Positions 28,243 through 38,238 of a DNA stretch of 64,000 bases are shown here, one piece after another; position 1 is the first letter of the stretch, and each line of letters starts with the position of its first letter. The stretch comes from Halomonas sp. PR-M31. Its GTDB lineage: Bacteria; Pseudomonadota; Gammaproteobacteria; Pseudomonadales; Halomonadaceae. The notes under the pieces were generated by a model that had not been told where the DNA came from, made no database searches, and saw nothing but the letters and a program-made list of their open reading frames with translations. The position numbers and the translations under genes were made by a program. The stretch lies in NCBI RefSeq assembly GCF_001039575.1, contig NZ_JIBT01000030.1, positions 1 to 64,000 on the forward strand, given 5' to 3'.

Positions 28243-29817
28243 TTAGGAATAGTCGACCAGCACGTCGCCGGTCATCTCGTCTGGGATTGCTTCGTCCATC
28301 ATGGCCAGCAAGGTCGGGGCGATATCACACAGGCGTCCGCCTTCTTTCAAGGTGGCCTTGCGCTGGGTAACGTAGATCAGCGGCACCTCGAAGGTGGTGT
28401 GGGCAGTCTGGGGGGCTCCTGTGTCAGGGTTGACCATCTGTTCGGCGTTGCCATGATCAGCGGTGATCAGACACTCGCCGCCCGCGCGCTCGATGGCTTC
28501 CACTACCCGCTTGACGCACTCATCGAGTACTTCTACCGCCTTGACCGCCGCATCGAAGTCGCCGGTGTGGCCCACCATGTCGCCGTTGGCGTAGTTGCAC
28601 ACGATCAGATCGAAACTGTCCGCGTCGATGGCCGCGACGAGTCGGTCGGTGACTTCCACCGCGCTCATTTCCGGCTTTTCGTCATAGGTCTTGACGTCCT
28701 GGGGTGACGGAATCAGCTCCCGGGTCTCGCCGGCATATTCCTCTTCGCGGCCACCTGAGAAGAAGAAAGTGACGTGAGCGTACTTCTCGGTTTCCGCGAT
28801 ACGCAGTTGGGTCAGGCCGCGATTGGCGACTACTTCACCCAGGGTGTTGTGTAGACCGGATGGGGGAAAGGCGCAGTCCGCGGGAATATCCGCGGCGTAC
28901 TGGGTCAACGTCACCAGGCCACGACCGGCAAGCTTGGGGCGTACCTGGCGATTGAAACCGTCGAAGTCGTCTTCGACGAAGGCGCGGGTCAGTTCTCGAG
29001 CGCGATCGGCGCGGAAGTTCATGAAGATGGCGGCATCACCGTCCGCCATCACGATGGCCTGGCCGGATGGACGAATGCTGGTGGCGGTGACGAACTCGTC
29101 GGTCTCACCACGTTCATAGGCGGCGGAGAGGCCCGCTTCAGCGTCGTCGGCACTATGCTCGCCGTCGCCTTGGGTAATCACACGATAGGCCTGCTCGACC
29201 CGGTCCCAGCGATTGTCACGATCCATGGCGAAGTAACGCCCGACGATCGAGGCGACGAAGCCATTTTCTCGGCCGACCAGCTCGGCGAGCTTGGCATCGG
29301 TACGTTCAATAGAGCCTTGAGCGCTTTGAGGCGCAGTATCACGGCCATCGAGAAAGGCGTGCACATAAATTTTCTTGGCGCCACGACGGGCTGCCAGTTC
29401 CGCCATGGCTAGAATATGATCTTCATGGCTATGCACGCCGCCCGGGGAAAGCAGGCCCAGCAGATGTACTGCACGACCGGCCTTTATCGCTGCGTCGACT
29501 GGGTCCGTTAGGGCGCTGATGCTATCCAGCTCATCGTCCTCGATAGCCTTGGTGATGCGGGTAAAATCCTGATAAACGATACGCCCCGCGCCCAGGTTCA
29601 TGTGGCCGACCTCGGAGTTGCCCATCTGCCCCTGGGGCAGGCCGACGTATTTGCCATCGGTGTATATCAAGCCGCTGGGATAGCGTTTTTTTAGGCCATC
29701 CATCACCGGGGTGTTCGCCGCGAGAATGGCGTTGTGTTCGGGGTTGTCGCTGTGGCCGTAGCCGTCGAGAATGATCAGTGCTATCGGACGTGGGCGGGAA
29801 GTATGAGTATCAGACAT
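28243..29817 (-). CDS. gpmI: 2,3-bisphosphoglycerate-independent phosphoglycerate mutase
   Basis: This Mn-dependent enzyme interconverts 3- and 2-phosphoglycerate. The alkaline-phosphatase-fold start [15 protein letters not shown] and the phosphoserine loop [17 protein letters not shown] are clear. [19 protein letters not shown] and [12 protein letters not shown] give the metal and substrate sites. It is 524 residues long. It heads the gpmI-envC-ctpA operon, an arrangement shared with Pseudomonas and enteric bacteria, and is divergent from the rhodanese-secB unit. Confidence 0.97.
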   Translation of the reverse strand: MSDTHTSRPRPIALIILDGYGHSDNPEHNAILAANTPVMDGLKKRYPSGLIYTDGKYVGLPQGQMGNSEVGHMNLGAGRIVYQDFTRITKAIEDDELDSISALTDPVDAAIKAGRAVHLLGLLSPGGVHSHEDHILAMAELAARRGAKKIYVHAFLDGRDTAPQSAQGSIERTDAKLAELVGRENGFVASIVGRYFAMDRDNRWDRVEQAYRVITQGDGEHSADDAEAGLSAAYERGETDEFVTATSIRPSGQAIVMADGDAAIFMNFRADRARELTRAFVEDDFDGFNRQVRPKLAGRGLVTLTQYAADIPADCAFPPSGLHNTLGEVVANRGLTQLRIAETEKYAHVTFFFSGGREEEYAGETRELIPSPQDVKTYDEKPEMSAVEVTDRLVAAIDADSFDLIVCNYANGDMVGHTGDFDAAVKAVEVLDECVKRVVEAIERAGGECLITADHGNAEQMVNPDTGAPQTAHTTFEVPLIYVTQRKATLKEGGRLCDIAPTLLAMMDEAIPDEMTGDVLVDYS

Positions 29818-30022
29818 GCATGGCCTCGCGTTGAATCATCGGGGTTCGCCGCACGCCTCATGGGCTGCGCAACCATTTCGTGACATCTATTTTCTGGCGC
29901 TATCATACCGTAGGGGCCTTCAGGCGTCACAGTCACAGCATGACGGACGCAGAGCCAAGGCTTGTGTATACTAGGCGCCGCCCGACAACAGGGGCCGACT
30001 TCAACAAGAGTTACCTGGACCC

Positions 30023-30445
30023 ATGATCGATCAGCTGTTCGAATTCATTCAGAATCATCCACTGCTAGTGGGTGCCTTCATAGCAGTACTTGCGGCCTGG
30101 CTTGCTTACGAGTTCAAGCGGGGTAATCACGGTGTCGATGCCAGTGAGGCTACCACCTTGATCAACCGTGAGGACGCCGCTGTCATAGACATTCGCGACG
30201 CCAACGATTTCAAGACCGGCCATATTGCCGGTGCGCGGAATATCCCTCAGAGCAAACTCGACGATCGGATGAAAGAGCTCGAGAAGTTCAAGGGCAAGCC
30301 GATCATCGTCGTCTGCAAACAGGGCCAATCCTCCGGCATCGCTGTGGCCAAGCTGACCAAGGCCGGGTTCGAGCGGGTATCCAAACTCAAGGGCGGGATG
30401 GCGCAGTGGCAGGCCGACAATCTGCCGGTGGTCAGAAAGAAATAA
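30023..30445 (+). CDS. yibN: Membrane-anchored rhodanese-like protein (YibN)
   Basis: A 140-residue protein with one N-terminal membrane helix (LLVGAFIAVLAAWLAYEF) and a single rhodanese domain facing the cytoplasm. The domain carries the active-site Cys in VVCKQGQSSG and the typical start DAAVIDIRDANDF. Rhodanese domains move sulfane sulfur; the acceptor of YibN is not settled. In E. coli the order is yibN-grxC-secB; here grxC is absent and secB follows by 43 bp. Confidence 0.9.
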   Translation: MIDQLFEFIQNHPLLVGAFIAVLAAWLAYEFKRGNHGVDASEATTLINREDAAVIDIRDANDFKTGHIAGARNIPQSKLDDRMKELEKFKGKPIIVVCKQGQSSGIAVAKLTKAGFERVSKLKGGMAQWQADNLPVVRKK

Positions 30446-30488
30446 ATTTCTTTCTGAGCGTTCACACAATTTCGTAGAGGACTACATC

Positions 30489-30977
30489 ATGGCGGAAGAG
30501 AACAACCAGGCCGCACAGGGCCAGGATCAGCAGCAGCTGCAGTTTGCGCTACAGCGCATCTACATCAAGGACATCTCGTTCGAATCACCGAATTCGCCCC
30601 AGGTGTTCCAGGAAGCCTTCAAACCCAAGGTCAGCGTTGATCTGGGCACTCACAGCACCCAGGTCTCGGAAGATCTCTATGAGGTGGTCGTCAAGGTGAC
30701 CGCTCAGATCAATCATAGCGAGACAGGCAACACCTGCTTTCTGGCGGAGATCGAACAGGGTGGTTTGTTCCGCATCACCGGGCTTAAAGGCGATCAGCTG
30801 GATCATACCCTGGGCGCCTTCTGCCCCAACGTGCTGTTCCCCTATGCCCGGGAGTGCATCGACAATCTGGTCAGCCGGGGCAGCTTCCCTCCATTGATGC
30901 TGGCGCCGGTGAATTTCGAAGCCATGTATGCCCAGAAGAAACAGCGCCAGACCGAAGGTAGCGATAGCACCCAGTAA
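30489..30977 (+). CDS. secB: Protein-export chaperone SecB
   Basis: SecB keeps precursor proteins unfolded and delivers them to SecA. FALQRIYIKDISFESPNSPQVF is the N-terminal hallmark, and GAFCPNVLFPYARECIDNLVSRGSFPPLMLAPVNFEA is the conserved C-terminal half. Its 162 residues are normal. AGAGGA lies upstream of the ATG. It is followed after 5 bp by rsmE. Confidence 0.97.
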   Translation: MAEENNQAAQGQDQQQLQFALQRIYIKDISFESPNSPQVFQEAFKPKVSVDLGTHSTQVSEDLYEVVVKVTAQINHSETGNTCFLAEIEQGGLFRITGLKGDQLDHTLGAFCPNVLFPYARECIDNLVSRGSFPPLMLAPVNFEAMYAQKKQRQTEGSDSTQ

Positions 30978-30982
30978 CGGCA

Positions 30983-31708
30983 ATGGGCGATCCGCGAATC
31001 CATGTCGATGCGCTCCTCGAACCGGGCAGTGACGTACTTCTACCCGAAGGCGCGGCGCGGCATGTGGTAACGGTGCTGCGTCAGCGGGAAGGCGCTACGC
31101 TTGCGTTGTTCGACGGCCGTGGCCATGAGGCTACGGCCGTGCTCGTTGAGGTGAGTCGCAAGCGCGTCCTGGCACGGGTCGATAGCGTCTCGCCAGGTCG
31201 CAACGAGTCGCCACTTGCGGTGCATCTTGGCCAGGCGGTGTCCAAGGGCGATCGCATGGATTACGCCATCCAGAAGGCCGTCGAGCTGGGTGTTGCCGAG
31301 ATTACCCCGCTGCACACCAAGCATGGCGATGTGCGCTTGAAGGGCGAGCGCGAGGCGAAGAAGCACGCTCGTTGGCAGGGCGTGGCAATCAGCGCCTGTG
31401 AGCAGTGCGGGCGCGCCACCGTGCCCAAGATACATCCTCCTCGCCCCTTGGAAGATTGGCTGGCGGAGCGAGACGAGGTCCTGCGGCTGGTACTGCATCC
31501 GGCCGCAGAATCCCCCTGGCGCGAGACCGCCGATGTTCGCAAGGCGGCCTTGTTGATCGGCCCGGAAGGCGGACTTTCCAAAGAAGAAATCATCCGCGCT
31601 CAGCATGCCGGCTTCACGGCGCTGACCCTCGGCCCCCGTATCCTGCGCACCGAAACCGCTCCGGTGGTCGCGTTGAGCCTGCTGCAGCACTACTTCGGCG
31701 ATCTTTAA
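30983..31708 (+). CDS. rsmE: 16S rRNA (uracil1498-N3)-methyltransferase
   Basis: A SPOUT-class methyltransferase that methylates U1498 of 16S rRNA using SAM. The N-terminal PUA-like domain (GAARHVVTVLRQREG) precedes the SPOUT domain with the knot motifs LLIGPEGGLSKEE and LGPRILRTETAPVVAL. It is 241 residues long. Its gshB neighbour is the usual partner in gammaproteobacteria (rsmE-gshB-yqgE-ruvX). Confidence 0.96.
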   Translation: MGDPRIHVDALLEPGSDVLLPEGAARHVVTVLRQREGATLALFDGRGHEATAVLVEVSRKRVLARVDSVSPGRNESPLAVHLGQAVSKGDRMDYAIQKAVELGVAEITPLHTKHGDVRLKGEREAKKHARWQGVAISACEQCGRATVPKIHPPRPLEDWLAERDEVLRLVLHPAAESPWRETADVRKAALLIGPEGGLSKEEIIRAQHAGFTALTLGPRILRTETAPVVALSLLQHYFGDL

Positions 31709-31774
31709 CGTCTTGGTTTCGACCTCGGCGCTAGTTCATACTGGTACGCATCATTCCCCTTCAAAGAGTGAACA

Positions 31775-32731
31775 ATGAGTCAACGCGCCCTCAAGATCGG
31801 TGTGGTGATGGATCCCATCGACGCTATCACCTACAAGAAGGATACTTCCCTGGCCATGCTGTGGGCCGCTCAGGACCGCGGCTGGTCACTGCATTACATG
31901 GAGCAGCAGGATCTCTTCCTGGGCAACGGCCGAGCCATGGCGCAACTGCGGGATCTCGAGGTATTTCGCGATCCCGAGCACTGGTATCGGCTGGGAGAAC
32001 CAAAAGCAACGCCGCTGACGGATCTTGATGTGATCCTGATGCGCAAGGACCCGCCGGTGGACGATCATTTCATCAACACGGTCTATCTACTTGGGTTTGC
32101 CGAGCGGGAAGGGGTGCTGATCGTCAACCCGACCCAGGCGCTGCTGGAATGCAACGAAAAACTTTTTGCCCAGCAGTTTCCCCAGTGCAGCGTGCCTTGC
32201 GTCGTGTCTCGCAGCGATCGTGTCCTGCGCGCTTTTCACGCCGAACACGGCGACGTGATCTTCAAGCCCCTGGATGGCATGGGCGGCAGCGGCATCTTCC
32301 AGATCGGTCCGGAGGGGCGCAATCTCGGTGCGGTGATCGAGCAGCTCAGCGAACGCGGCCAGCGCCAGATCATGGCCCAGCGCTACATTCCCGAAATCAA
32401 GGACGGCGATACCCGCATTCTCCTGATCGACGGCGAGCCGGTGCCCTACGGCCTGGCGCGAGTGCCCATGGCCGGCGAGACCCGAGGCAATCTGGCGGCC
32501 GGCGCTCAAGGCATCAGCCGTGAGCTGACCGAGCGGGACCATTGGCTGGTGGAACAGGTGCGGCCGACCTTGATTGCCAAGGGCTTGATGTTTGTCGGAC
32601 TCGACGTGATCGGCGACTACATTACCGAGATCAACGTCACCAGTCCGACCTGCGTGCGTGAGATCGACGATCAGCGCGGCACAGACATCGCCGGCCTGCT
32701 GATGGACGCTATCCTGCGTCGCTTGGGGTGA
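31775..32731 (+). CDS. gshB: Glutathione synthetase
   Basis: An ATP-grasp enzyme that joins glycine to gamma-glutamylcysteine, the second step of glutathione synthesis. KIGVVMDPIDAITYKKDTS is the GshB N-terminus. The ATP-grasp core shows FKPLDGMGGSGIF, and EINVTSPTCVREID carries the metal ligands. Length is 318 residues, as in E. coli (315). Confidence 0.97.
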   Translation: MSQRALKIGVVMDPIDAITYKKDTSLAMLWAAQDRGWSLHYMEQQDLFLGNGRAMAQLRDLEVFRDPEHWYRLGEPKATPLTDLDVILMRKDPPVDDHFINTVYLLGFAEREGVLIVNPTQALLECNEKLFAQQFPQCSVPCVVSRSDRVLRAFHAEHGDVIFKPLDGMGGSGIFQIGPEGRNLGAVIEQLSERGQRQIMAQRYIPEIKDGDTRILLIDGEPVPYGLARVPMAGETRGNLAAGAQGISRELTERDHWLVEQVRPTLIAKGLMFVGLDVIGDYITEINVTSPTCVREIDDQRGTDIAGLLMDAILRRLG

Positions 32732-32755
32732 GCGGGAGGATTCAAGAACACGGCC

Positions 32756-33647
32756 ATGGCGGTAACCATCGATCATTCGTCCAGAACCTCTGTCGGTCGA
32801 CGTCACCACACGCTGTTTGCCTGGAGTCTGGCGCTGCTGCTGCATGCCTTGTTCATCGGTGTATTGGGTCATTGGCAGTTAGCGCCGAAGCCTCCGATCC
32901 AGGCGCCAACGAGCCTTGATGTGACGCTTGTCACACAGTCCGCCGTCGAGTCCGGTGCGGCCAGGATGGTTACCGAGGCCGCGTCGACAATCCTAGAGAC
33001 ACCGGCCTCGCCCCCCGAGCCTGAGAAAGCGAACGCGCCAGCAGCCCCGGAAGCGCCTGCGCCAACGGATTCCGTTCTCGACCCCGCTTCTAAGCCTTTG
33101 CCTGAGAAGCCCCCGCCGCCGGAAGTGGCGCCGACGCCTGAACCCGCTCGAGAACCGGCGCCGCCCTCAAAGCCTGACCCCCAGCCGACAGCACCGAAGC
33201 CCCCGCCAACCCAGTCGGAGTCAGCGCCCAGCGGTCGAGCGCTCCTGGCCCAGGCCGGTGAAAGCGTGCGTCAGCAAGGCTTCACTGCATCCTCTTCTTC
33301 CTATGATAGTGGCGACACACAGCATCAAAACGCCCGGCGGGCTGCGCAAACCCGCTATATCGATGCCTGGACGCGACGGGTCGAAACCTACGGCAATCGC
33401 CATTATCCAGCGCAGGCGCCTGGATGGTCAACTGCGCATTCGCGTGGTAATCGGTCGTGATGGTCAGTTGCGCCAGGCAGAGGTGATACAATCCTCAGGA
33501 CATTCCGAACTCGACCAGGCCGCAATGAAGGCGGTACAAGGCGCCGCCCCCTATCGCCCCTTCGACCGGGGGATGGGAGAACGCGACAGCTTGACCATCA
33601 CGCGGACCTGGCGCTTCGGGAAAGGCAATAGCTATGGCGTGCATTGA
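32756..33647 (+). pseudogene. tonB: TonB-family energy transducer, split by a -1 frameshift
   Basis: An energy-coupling protein: a short cytoplasmic start, one membrane helix (LFAWSLALLLHALFIGVLG), a long Pro/Glu/Ala-rich periplasmic spacer (residues ~75-160), and a C-terminal TonB-like domain. The domain begins RYIDAWTRRVETYGNRHYP and, in the next frame, continues RLDGQLRIRVVIGRDGQLRQAEV to the stop at 33645-33647. The break is at about 33415-33420. One added base (for example GCGCGCCTG for GCGCCTG) joins the halves. Between gshB and yqgE this is the usual place of a TonB homologue in pseudomonads. It would couple the proton motive force to outer-membrane receptors. Confidence 0.85.
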
Positions 33648-33661
33648 CGCCAGGGAGGCAT

Positions 33662-34219
33662 ATGCAAAGCTTTCGCAATCATTTTCTACTGGCGATGCCG
33701 CATCTTGAAGACCCCCATTTTGCCGGCAGTCTGAGTTATCTGTGTGATCATGACGACAATGGCACCATAGGGGTCATCGTCAATCATCCCTTGGAGCTGA
33801 CTCTCGACAACCTGCTCGAACAGCTCGAGCTCGATGCGTCTGAATGTCCGTTTCGTAATATGCCTGTGCACTATGGCGGCCCGACCCACAAGGATCGCGG
33901 CTTCATTTTGCATCACGGCAGCAGTCAGCCCTGGGATTCTAGCCTGCAGGTGGCGGAAGACATCGCCCTGACCACCTCCATGGACATGCTCCAGGCCATT
34001 GCCGCAGGCAAGGGACCGGAGAAGTTCCTGGTCTGTCTGGGCTGCTGCGGCTGGGAAGCGGGCCAGCTCGAGAAGGAGCTTCTGGACAACACCTGGCTGA
34101 CCGTCGAGGCCCAGCCCGGGGTGCTTTTCGATCTGCCCCCGGAGCAGCGTTTGAACGCCGCTGCCGGCATTCTCGGGGTCGATCTTATCCTAATGACCAG
34201 TCAGGCCGGCCATAGCTAA
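33662..34219 (+). CDS. yqgE: YqgE/AlgH family protein
   Basis: A 185-residue UPF0301 protein. FRNHFLLAMPHLEDPHFAGSLSYLCDH and GTIGVIVNHPLEL are the family signature, and LGCCGWEAGQLEKELLDNTW is the second conserved block. AlgH was first linked to alginate regulation in Pseudomonas, but its biochemical role is unclear. I chose the ATG at 33662, with AGGGAGG just upstream; the longer frame from a TTG is less likely. Its stop overlaps the ruvX start (TAATG). Confidence 0.94.
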   Translation: MQSFRNHFLLAMPHLEDPHFAGSLSYLCDHDDNGTIGVIVNHPLELTLDNLLEQLELDASECPFRNMPVHYGGPTHKDRGFILHHGSSQPWDSSLQVAEDIALTTSMDMLQAIAAGKGPEKFLVCLGCCGWEAGQLEKELLDNTWLTVEAQPGVLFDLPPEQRLNAAAGILGVDLILMTSQAGHS

Positions 34220-34674
34220 TGGCCGCCGAAGGCAACCGCCAGATACTGGCCTTTGACTTTGGCACTCGGCGCATTGGGGTCGCGGTGGGGCACGAGTTCC
34301 TGGCCAGCGCCACGGCTCTTGACCCGCTGCCGGCGCGAGACGGTATTCCGGACTGGAACATTGTTTCGAAACTGATCGAGGAATGGGGGCCGGATCTGTT
34401 CGTCGTCGGACTGCCGCTGAACATGGATGGTAGCGAATCCGAAATGAGTATCCGGGCACGCAAGTTCGGCAAGCGGCTTTATGGGCGCTTCGGCAAGCCC
34501 TGTGAGATGGTCGACGAGCGGGGCTCCACGCGGGAAGCCAAATCGATCGCTCGAGAAGCAGGGCACCGTGGCAATTACCGCGAAGAGAGTGTCGATGGAC
34601 TGGCCGCCCAGCTGATTCTCGAAGGCTGGTTCGCACACCGGGAGGGGCTGCCGGGCCGCGAATCCTATCGGTAA
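34219..34674 (+). CDS. ruvX: Putative pre-16S rRNA nuclease RuvX/YqgF
   Basis: An RNase H-fold nuclease that helps mature the 5' end of 16S rRNA. ILAFDFGTRRIGVAVG is the first catalytic strand with its Asp. VVGLPLNMDGSES and VDERGSTREA follow, and SVDGLAAQLIL holds the final Asp. Length is 151 residues. It is translationally coupled to yqgE by an overlapping stop/start. Confidence 0.95.
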   Translation: MAAEGNRQILAFDFGTRRIGVAVGHEFLASATALDPLPARDGIPDWNIVSKLIEEWGPDLFVVGLPLNMDGSESEMSIRARKFGKRLYGRFGKPCEMVDERGSTREAKSIAREAGHRGNYREESVDGLAAQLILEGWFAHREGLPGRESYR

Positions 34675-34697
34675 TATTTTGTACAAGGACTACGCAG

Positions 34698-35218
34698 ATG
34701 TCACTTCCCGACATTCCACCGCTGCTCGATGCCATGATCGCCGATCTCGAGACGATCATCGATGAGCATGATCTGGATCGTCAGCGCCTTGCCATGGTGG
34801 GCATTCATACCGGCGGTGCCTGGATCGCCGATGCCCTACATCAACGCCTGGCTCTGCCCACGCCGCTGGGTACACTGGATATCGGTTTCTGGCGGGATGA
34901 CTTCAGCCATCAGGGCTTGCCGGACGCCATTCGCGCAAGTCACCTGCCTTTCGACGTGGATGAGCGGGATCTGGTGCTGGTGGACGACGTGGTGATGTCC
35001 GGACGCACCATTCGCGCCGCCCTCAATGAGCTGTTCGACTACGGGCGCCGTGCCGGGTACTGTTGGCCGCGCTGGTTTCTCTGCCCAGACGCGAGCTACC
35101 GATACAGCCGGATGTGTGCGGCGCGCGTCTCGATCTGCCCGCCGGCGAGCGGGTCAAGCTTTCCGGCCCGGAACCGCTTTCTCTCTCATTGGTAACGCAT
35201 ACTCGGGAGACCCCGTGA
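34698..35218 (+). pseudogene. pyrR: PyrR-type uracil phosphoribosyltransferase/regulator, split by a -1 frameshift
   Basis: A phosphoribosyltransferase-fold protein. LAMVGIHTGGAWIADAL and the PRPP-binding motif [19 protein letters not shown] are intact. After ELFDYGR the frame breaks at about 35041-35056, where one C seems missing (CGCCCGTG for CGCCGTG). The correct C-terminus ([20 protein letters not shown] and beyond) continues in the next frame to the TGA at 35216-35218. That stop overlaps the pyrB GTG by 4 bp, as expected for an intact pyrR-pyrB operon. In Pseudomonas the homologue pairs with pyrB; RNA-binding attenuation control is known from Bacillus and not shown here. Confidence 0.87.
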
Positions 35219-36219
35219 TCGATTCTGCTTCCTCTGCCGCTGCCCGGGTGCAGCTCACAAGCGATGGCCGCCTGCGTCATTTCATCGACATCGAGGGGCT
35301 ATCCCGGGAGCTGCTCACGGAGATCCTCGACACTGCGGACAGCTTTCGGGGCGTGCAGGACGCCCAGGTCAAGAAAGTCCCCCTGCTGCGTGGGCGCACC
35401 GTGGCCAATCTGTTCTTCGAGAACTCCACCCGCACCCGGGCAACCTTCGAGCTTGCCGCCAAACGCCTCTCCGCAGACGTGCTCAATCTGGATATCAAGA
35501 CCTCCTCTACCGCCAAGGGCGAGACCCTGCTCGATACCCTGAACAATCTCGAGGCCATGCAGGCGGATGCCTTCGTGGTGCGTCATCCGGATTCCGGCGC
35601 CGCTCATTTCATTGCCAGCCAGGTGACGCCGAATGTGGCGATCATCAACGCCGGCGACGGTCGCCACGCCCACCCGACCCAGGCAATGCTCGATATGCTG
35701 ACCATTCGCCGACACAAAGGCGCCTTCGAGCATCTCAAGGTCGCAATCATCGGCGATATTCTGCACTCTCGGGTGGCTCGCTCCCAGGTGCTGGCCCTCA
35801 ATACCCTGGGCGCAGCGGAGATTCGCGTCGTTGCGCCGCGGACCCTTTTGCCGGTAGACGTGGAGGACTGGCGCTGTCGGGTATTTACGCAGCTGGAGCA
35901 AGGCTTGCAGGATGCTGACGTGGTGATCGCCCTGCGCCTGCAGAAAGAGCGCATGGATGGCGCGTTGCTGCCCTCTGAAAACGAGTTTTATCGCCACTAT
36001 GGTCTGACTCAGGAAAGCCTGGCCTGGGCGCATCCCGAGGCCATCGTCATGCATCCGGGGCCGATCAATCGCGGCGTCGAGATCGAATCCGCCGTGGCCG
36101 ACGGGCCTCGCGCAGTGATTCTCGATCAGGTCACCAACGGCATTGCGGTGCGCATGGCGGTGCTGTCCATGGCGGTCAGCGGGCAGACTCGGAGTCGCGC
36201 CCGCCAGCGAGCGTCCTGA
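35215..36219 (+). CDS. pyrB: Aspartate carbamoyltransferase catalytic subunit
   Basis: PyrB makes carbamoyl-aspartate in de novo pyrimidine synthesis. The carbamoyl-phosphate site [16 protein letters not shown] and [13 protein letters not shown] are present. The GTG start at 35215 overlaps the pyrR stop. The N-terminal extension is typical of the class A (Pseudomonas-like) enzyme. That form works as a dodecamer with the inactive dihydroorotase PyrC', and pyrC' is 5.5 kb downstream in this window. Length is 334 residues, and no pyrI is seen. Confidence 0.96.
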   Translation: MIDSASSAAARVQLTSDGRLRHFIDIEGLSRELLTEILDTADSFRGVQDAQVKKVPLLRGRTVANLFFENSTRTRATFELAAKRLSADVLNLDIKTSSTAKGETLLDTLNNLEAMQADAFVVRHPDSGAAHFIASQVTPNVAIINAGDGRHAHPTQAMLDMLTIRRHKGAFEHLKVAIIGDILHSRVARSQVLALNTLGAAEIRVVAPRTLLPVDVEDWRCRVFTQLEQGLQDADVVIALRLQKERMDGALLPSENEFYRHYGLTQESLAWAHPEAIVMHPGPINRGVEIESAVADGPRAVILDQVTNGIAVRMAVLSMAVSGQTRSRARQRAS

Positions 36220-36323
36220 TGCCTTGTTCATGCCGATGAACATCGACTATCTTCATGGATGAACGAAGTCGGCGATGAAAAACGACGCCGCATCAAATTC
36301 AGTGCACCACAGGAGTGACGCAC

Positions 36324-37178
36324 ATGGCAGACGAACATTTCCCCCCGCAGGAGCAGGACAAGCAGCCCGGTGACGAGCATGCCATGCGCCCGGAGCCTAA
36401 GTTCATTCGAGACAGCTATCGCGGCGCCGACAAGCTCAAGGACAAGGTCGCCATCATCACTGGCGGTGACAGCGGCATCGGCCGCGCCGTGGCCCTGCAC
36501 TTTGCCCGGGAAGGCGCCGACTGCGTGCTGGCCTATCTTGACGAGGATCGCGACGCCGAGGACACCCGCGCCCTGGTCGAGGCGGAAGGCCGGCGCTGTC
36601 TCATTTTGAAAGGCGACGTGGGCGATTCGACCTTCTGCCGCGAGATCGTCGACAAGACCCTGGAAGAATTCGGCAAGCTCAACATCCTGGTCAACAACGC
36701 CGCCGAGCAGTACGACTGGGAAGATGTCACTCAGATCCCCGAGGAACAGTGGCATCGCACTTTCGCCACCAACATCCACAGCCATTTCTACATGGCCAAG
36801 GCAGCCCTGCCGCACATGGAAGAAGGCGACACCATCATCGCCACCTCCTCGATCAATGCCTTCAAGGGCAACAACACCCTGATCGACTACAGTACAACCA
36901 AGGGCGCCATTCAGGCCTTCATGCGCTCCCTGGCGGTCTCGTTGGTGGACAAGGGTATTCGCGTCAACGCCGTGGCCCCAGGGCCGGTATGGACGCCATT
37001 GATCCCGGCAAGCTTCGACGAGGAGAAGGTCGAATCCTTCGGTGGCCAGGTGCCCATGAACCGCGCCGGCCAACCCAGCGAGATGGGCCCGGCCTACGTG
37101 TATCTGGCCTGCGAGGAATCCTCCTACATGACCGGCCAGACGCTGCATCTCAATGGCGGGGTGGTGCTCAATACATAG
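36324..37178 (+). CDS. SDR family oxidoreductase, YghA-like
   Basis: A 284-residue short-chain dehydrogenase with an N-terminal extension of about 40 residues. The cofactor motif is VAIITGGDSGIGRAVALHFAREGADC, and the catalytic residues are in TSSINAFKGNNTLIDYSTTKGAIQAF (Ser, YxxxK). The extended group (YghA, GsiB-neighbour general-stress SDRs) has no well-defined substrate. I chose the ATG at 36324, with AGGAG eight bases upstream. The 3' end overlaps the convergent acetyltransferase gene by 11 bp. Confidence 0.88.
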   Translation: MADEHFPPQEQDKQPGDEHAMRPEPKFIRDSYRGADKLKDKVAIITGGDSGIGRAVALHFAREGADCVLAYLDEDRDAEDTRALVEAEGRRCLILKGDVGDSTFCREIVDKTLEEFGKLNILVNNAAEQYDWEDVTQIPEEQWHRTFATNIHSHFYMAKAALPHMEEGDTIIATSSINAFKGNNTLIDYSTTKGAIQAFMRSLAVSLVDKGIRVNAVAPGPVWTPLIPASFDEEKVESFGGQVPMNRAGQPSEMGPAYVYLACEESSYMTGQTLHLNGGVVLNT

Positions 37179-37797
37179 TCCTCTCGGTCATGCAGGGCTG
37201 CCTGTCGCGCAGCATGAACCAGTTGCGGGCACCCAGCACTTGCTGGGTGCCAACCACGGTAAAGCCGAAACGACGATACAGCCGCACGTTGTCCAGCATG
37301 TCGGTTTCCAGGTAGGCCAGGGCATCGTCTTCATCGACATAGCAACAGAATGCTTCAACCAGGCTGCTTCCGATTCCTTGCCCTTGGTGGCATGGATGAA
37401 CTACCAGCGGCCCTAGATGCCAGTGGGGCTGCTGGTAATCCCATCTCGCCCAGACGCGCGTCCAGCGCAGGATGCGCCAAGCGCCTTGCAGCCCCGCACC
37501 GCGCAGAATTGGCGGTGCCAGTTCGAGCTTGTTGCTGAACGTTGTCTGGCATTTTCCCGGTGGCGCAAAGCCGCATAGACCGAGAAGTTCGTTCTCTTGC
37601 CAAACGCCTAGAAGTGCCTTTTTTCTTGCTTGATGACGCAGAAAGGGCGTGAACATACGGTGCAGCGCCTGTTCACGCTTTTTGGCGTTTTCACCGAACA
37701 CCTGAACATGCAGTGGATTATCGCGCATTCCCAAAGCGAGTAACTTAGCGCCGAGAGCTGCTTCCTCGACACCCAGCAATGAAATGTGATTGCTCAT
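37168..37797 (-). CDS. GNAT family N-acetyltransferase
   Basis: A 209-residue GNAT-fold protein. The acetyl-CoA loop is visible as HLGPLVVHPCHQGQGIGSSLVEAFC (Q/RxxGxG/A pattern), followed by LETDMLDNVRLYRRFGFTVVG, typical of the C-terminal half. The substrate cannot be read. The ATG at 37797 has AAGGTG upstream; a GTG at 37806 is possible. Its 3' end overlaps the SDR gene. Confidence 0.82.
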   Translation of the reverse strand: MSNHISLLGVEEAALGAKLLALGMRDNPLHVQVFGENAKKREQALHRMFTPFLRHQARKKALLGVWQENELLGLCGFAPPGKCQTTFSNKLELAPPILRGAGLQGAWRILRWTRVWARWDYQQPHWHLGPLVVHPCHQGQGIGSSLVEAFCCYVDEDDALAYLETDMLDNVRLYRRFGFTVVGTQQVLGARNWFMLRDRQPCMTERTMY

Positions 37798-37854
37798 TCG
37801 AATCACCTTCGAGCCGAGATAGCGCTGACAACGCCTGCTGAGCGCCGTTTACGA

Positions 37855-38040
37855 TCAATACCATTTGACCGAACATGACAGCCTTACGCAATTGAAGACG
37901 GCCTCTCGTAATGCGCGAACACCTCCCTCGTCTTGGTAGTTGAGCCAAGCGTCCAGTGTTTTACGAAGATGACGCTGTATCAGCGGATGCCAGAGCGCAT
38001 GGGGAAATAGATCGAGCGCCGGCACGCCGGGGTAAACGAC
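37855..38040 (-). pseudogene. Remnant of a MocR-type regulator (PLP-dependent)
   Basis: On the minus strand a frame without a start codon encodes YPGVPALDLFPHALWHPLIQ, then LNYQDEGGVRALREAVFNCV and a stop. It resembles the linker and first part of the aminotransferase domain in MocR/PdxR regulators (G.PALDLFP..LW, GY.DP.G...LR.AI). Only about 60 residues remain. There is no HTH domain upstream and no PLP domain downstream. The rest of 37798-38238 shows no gene I can support; a 66-codon frame at 37980-38180 overlaps it in another frame. Confidence 0.45.
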
Positions 38041-38238
38041 CGCACTGCATCCAGTGCCGCAAGCTCGCCAAGTTGTGTTACCACTGAGATGCCTGGGATC
38101 TTGCGAAGGATCAGGTCAATGGCATCGAGTCGTTGGCAATAATCGATGTACGATCGACTGAAAAGTATCGTGCCGGGCATATTTCAGGGGTCTGGAATTT
38201 ACCGTGCCTTGGTACGGGCGTAAAGGATAGCTCAACAT

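Noticed and set aside
29964-29974. GTGTATACT upstream of the rhodanese gene, like the GntR motif
   Set aside because: It fits an extended -10 promoter (TGTATACT) better than an operator, and the right half ACAA is missing.
37980-38180. 66-codon minus-strand frame
   Set aside because: It overlaps the MocR remnant in another frame and shows no homology I can recognise.
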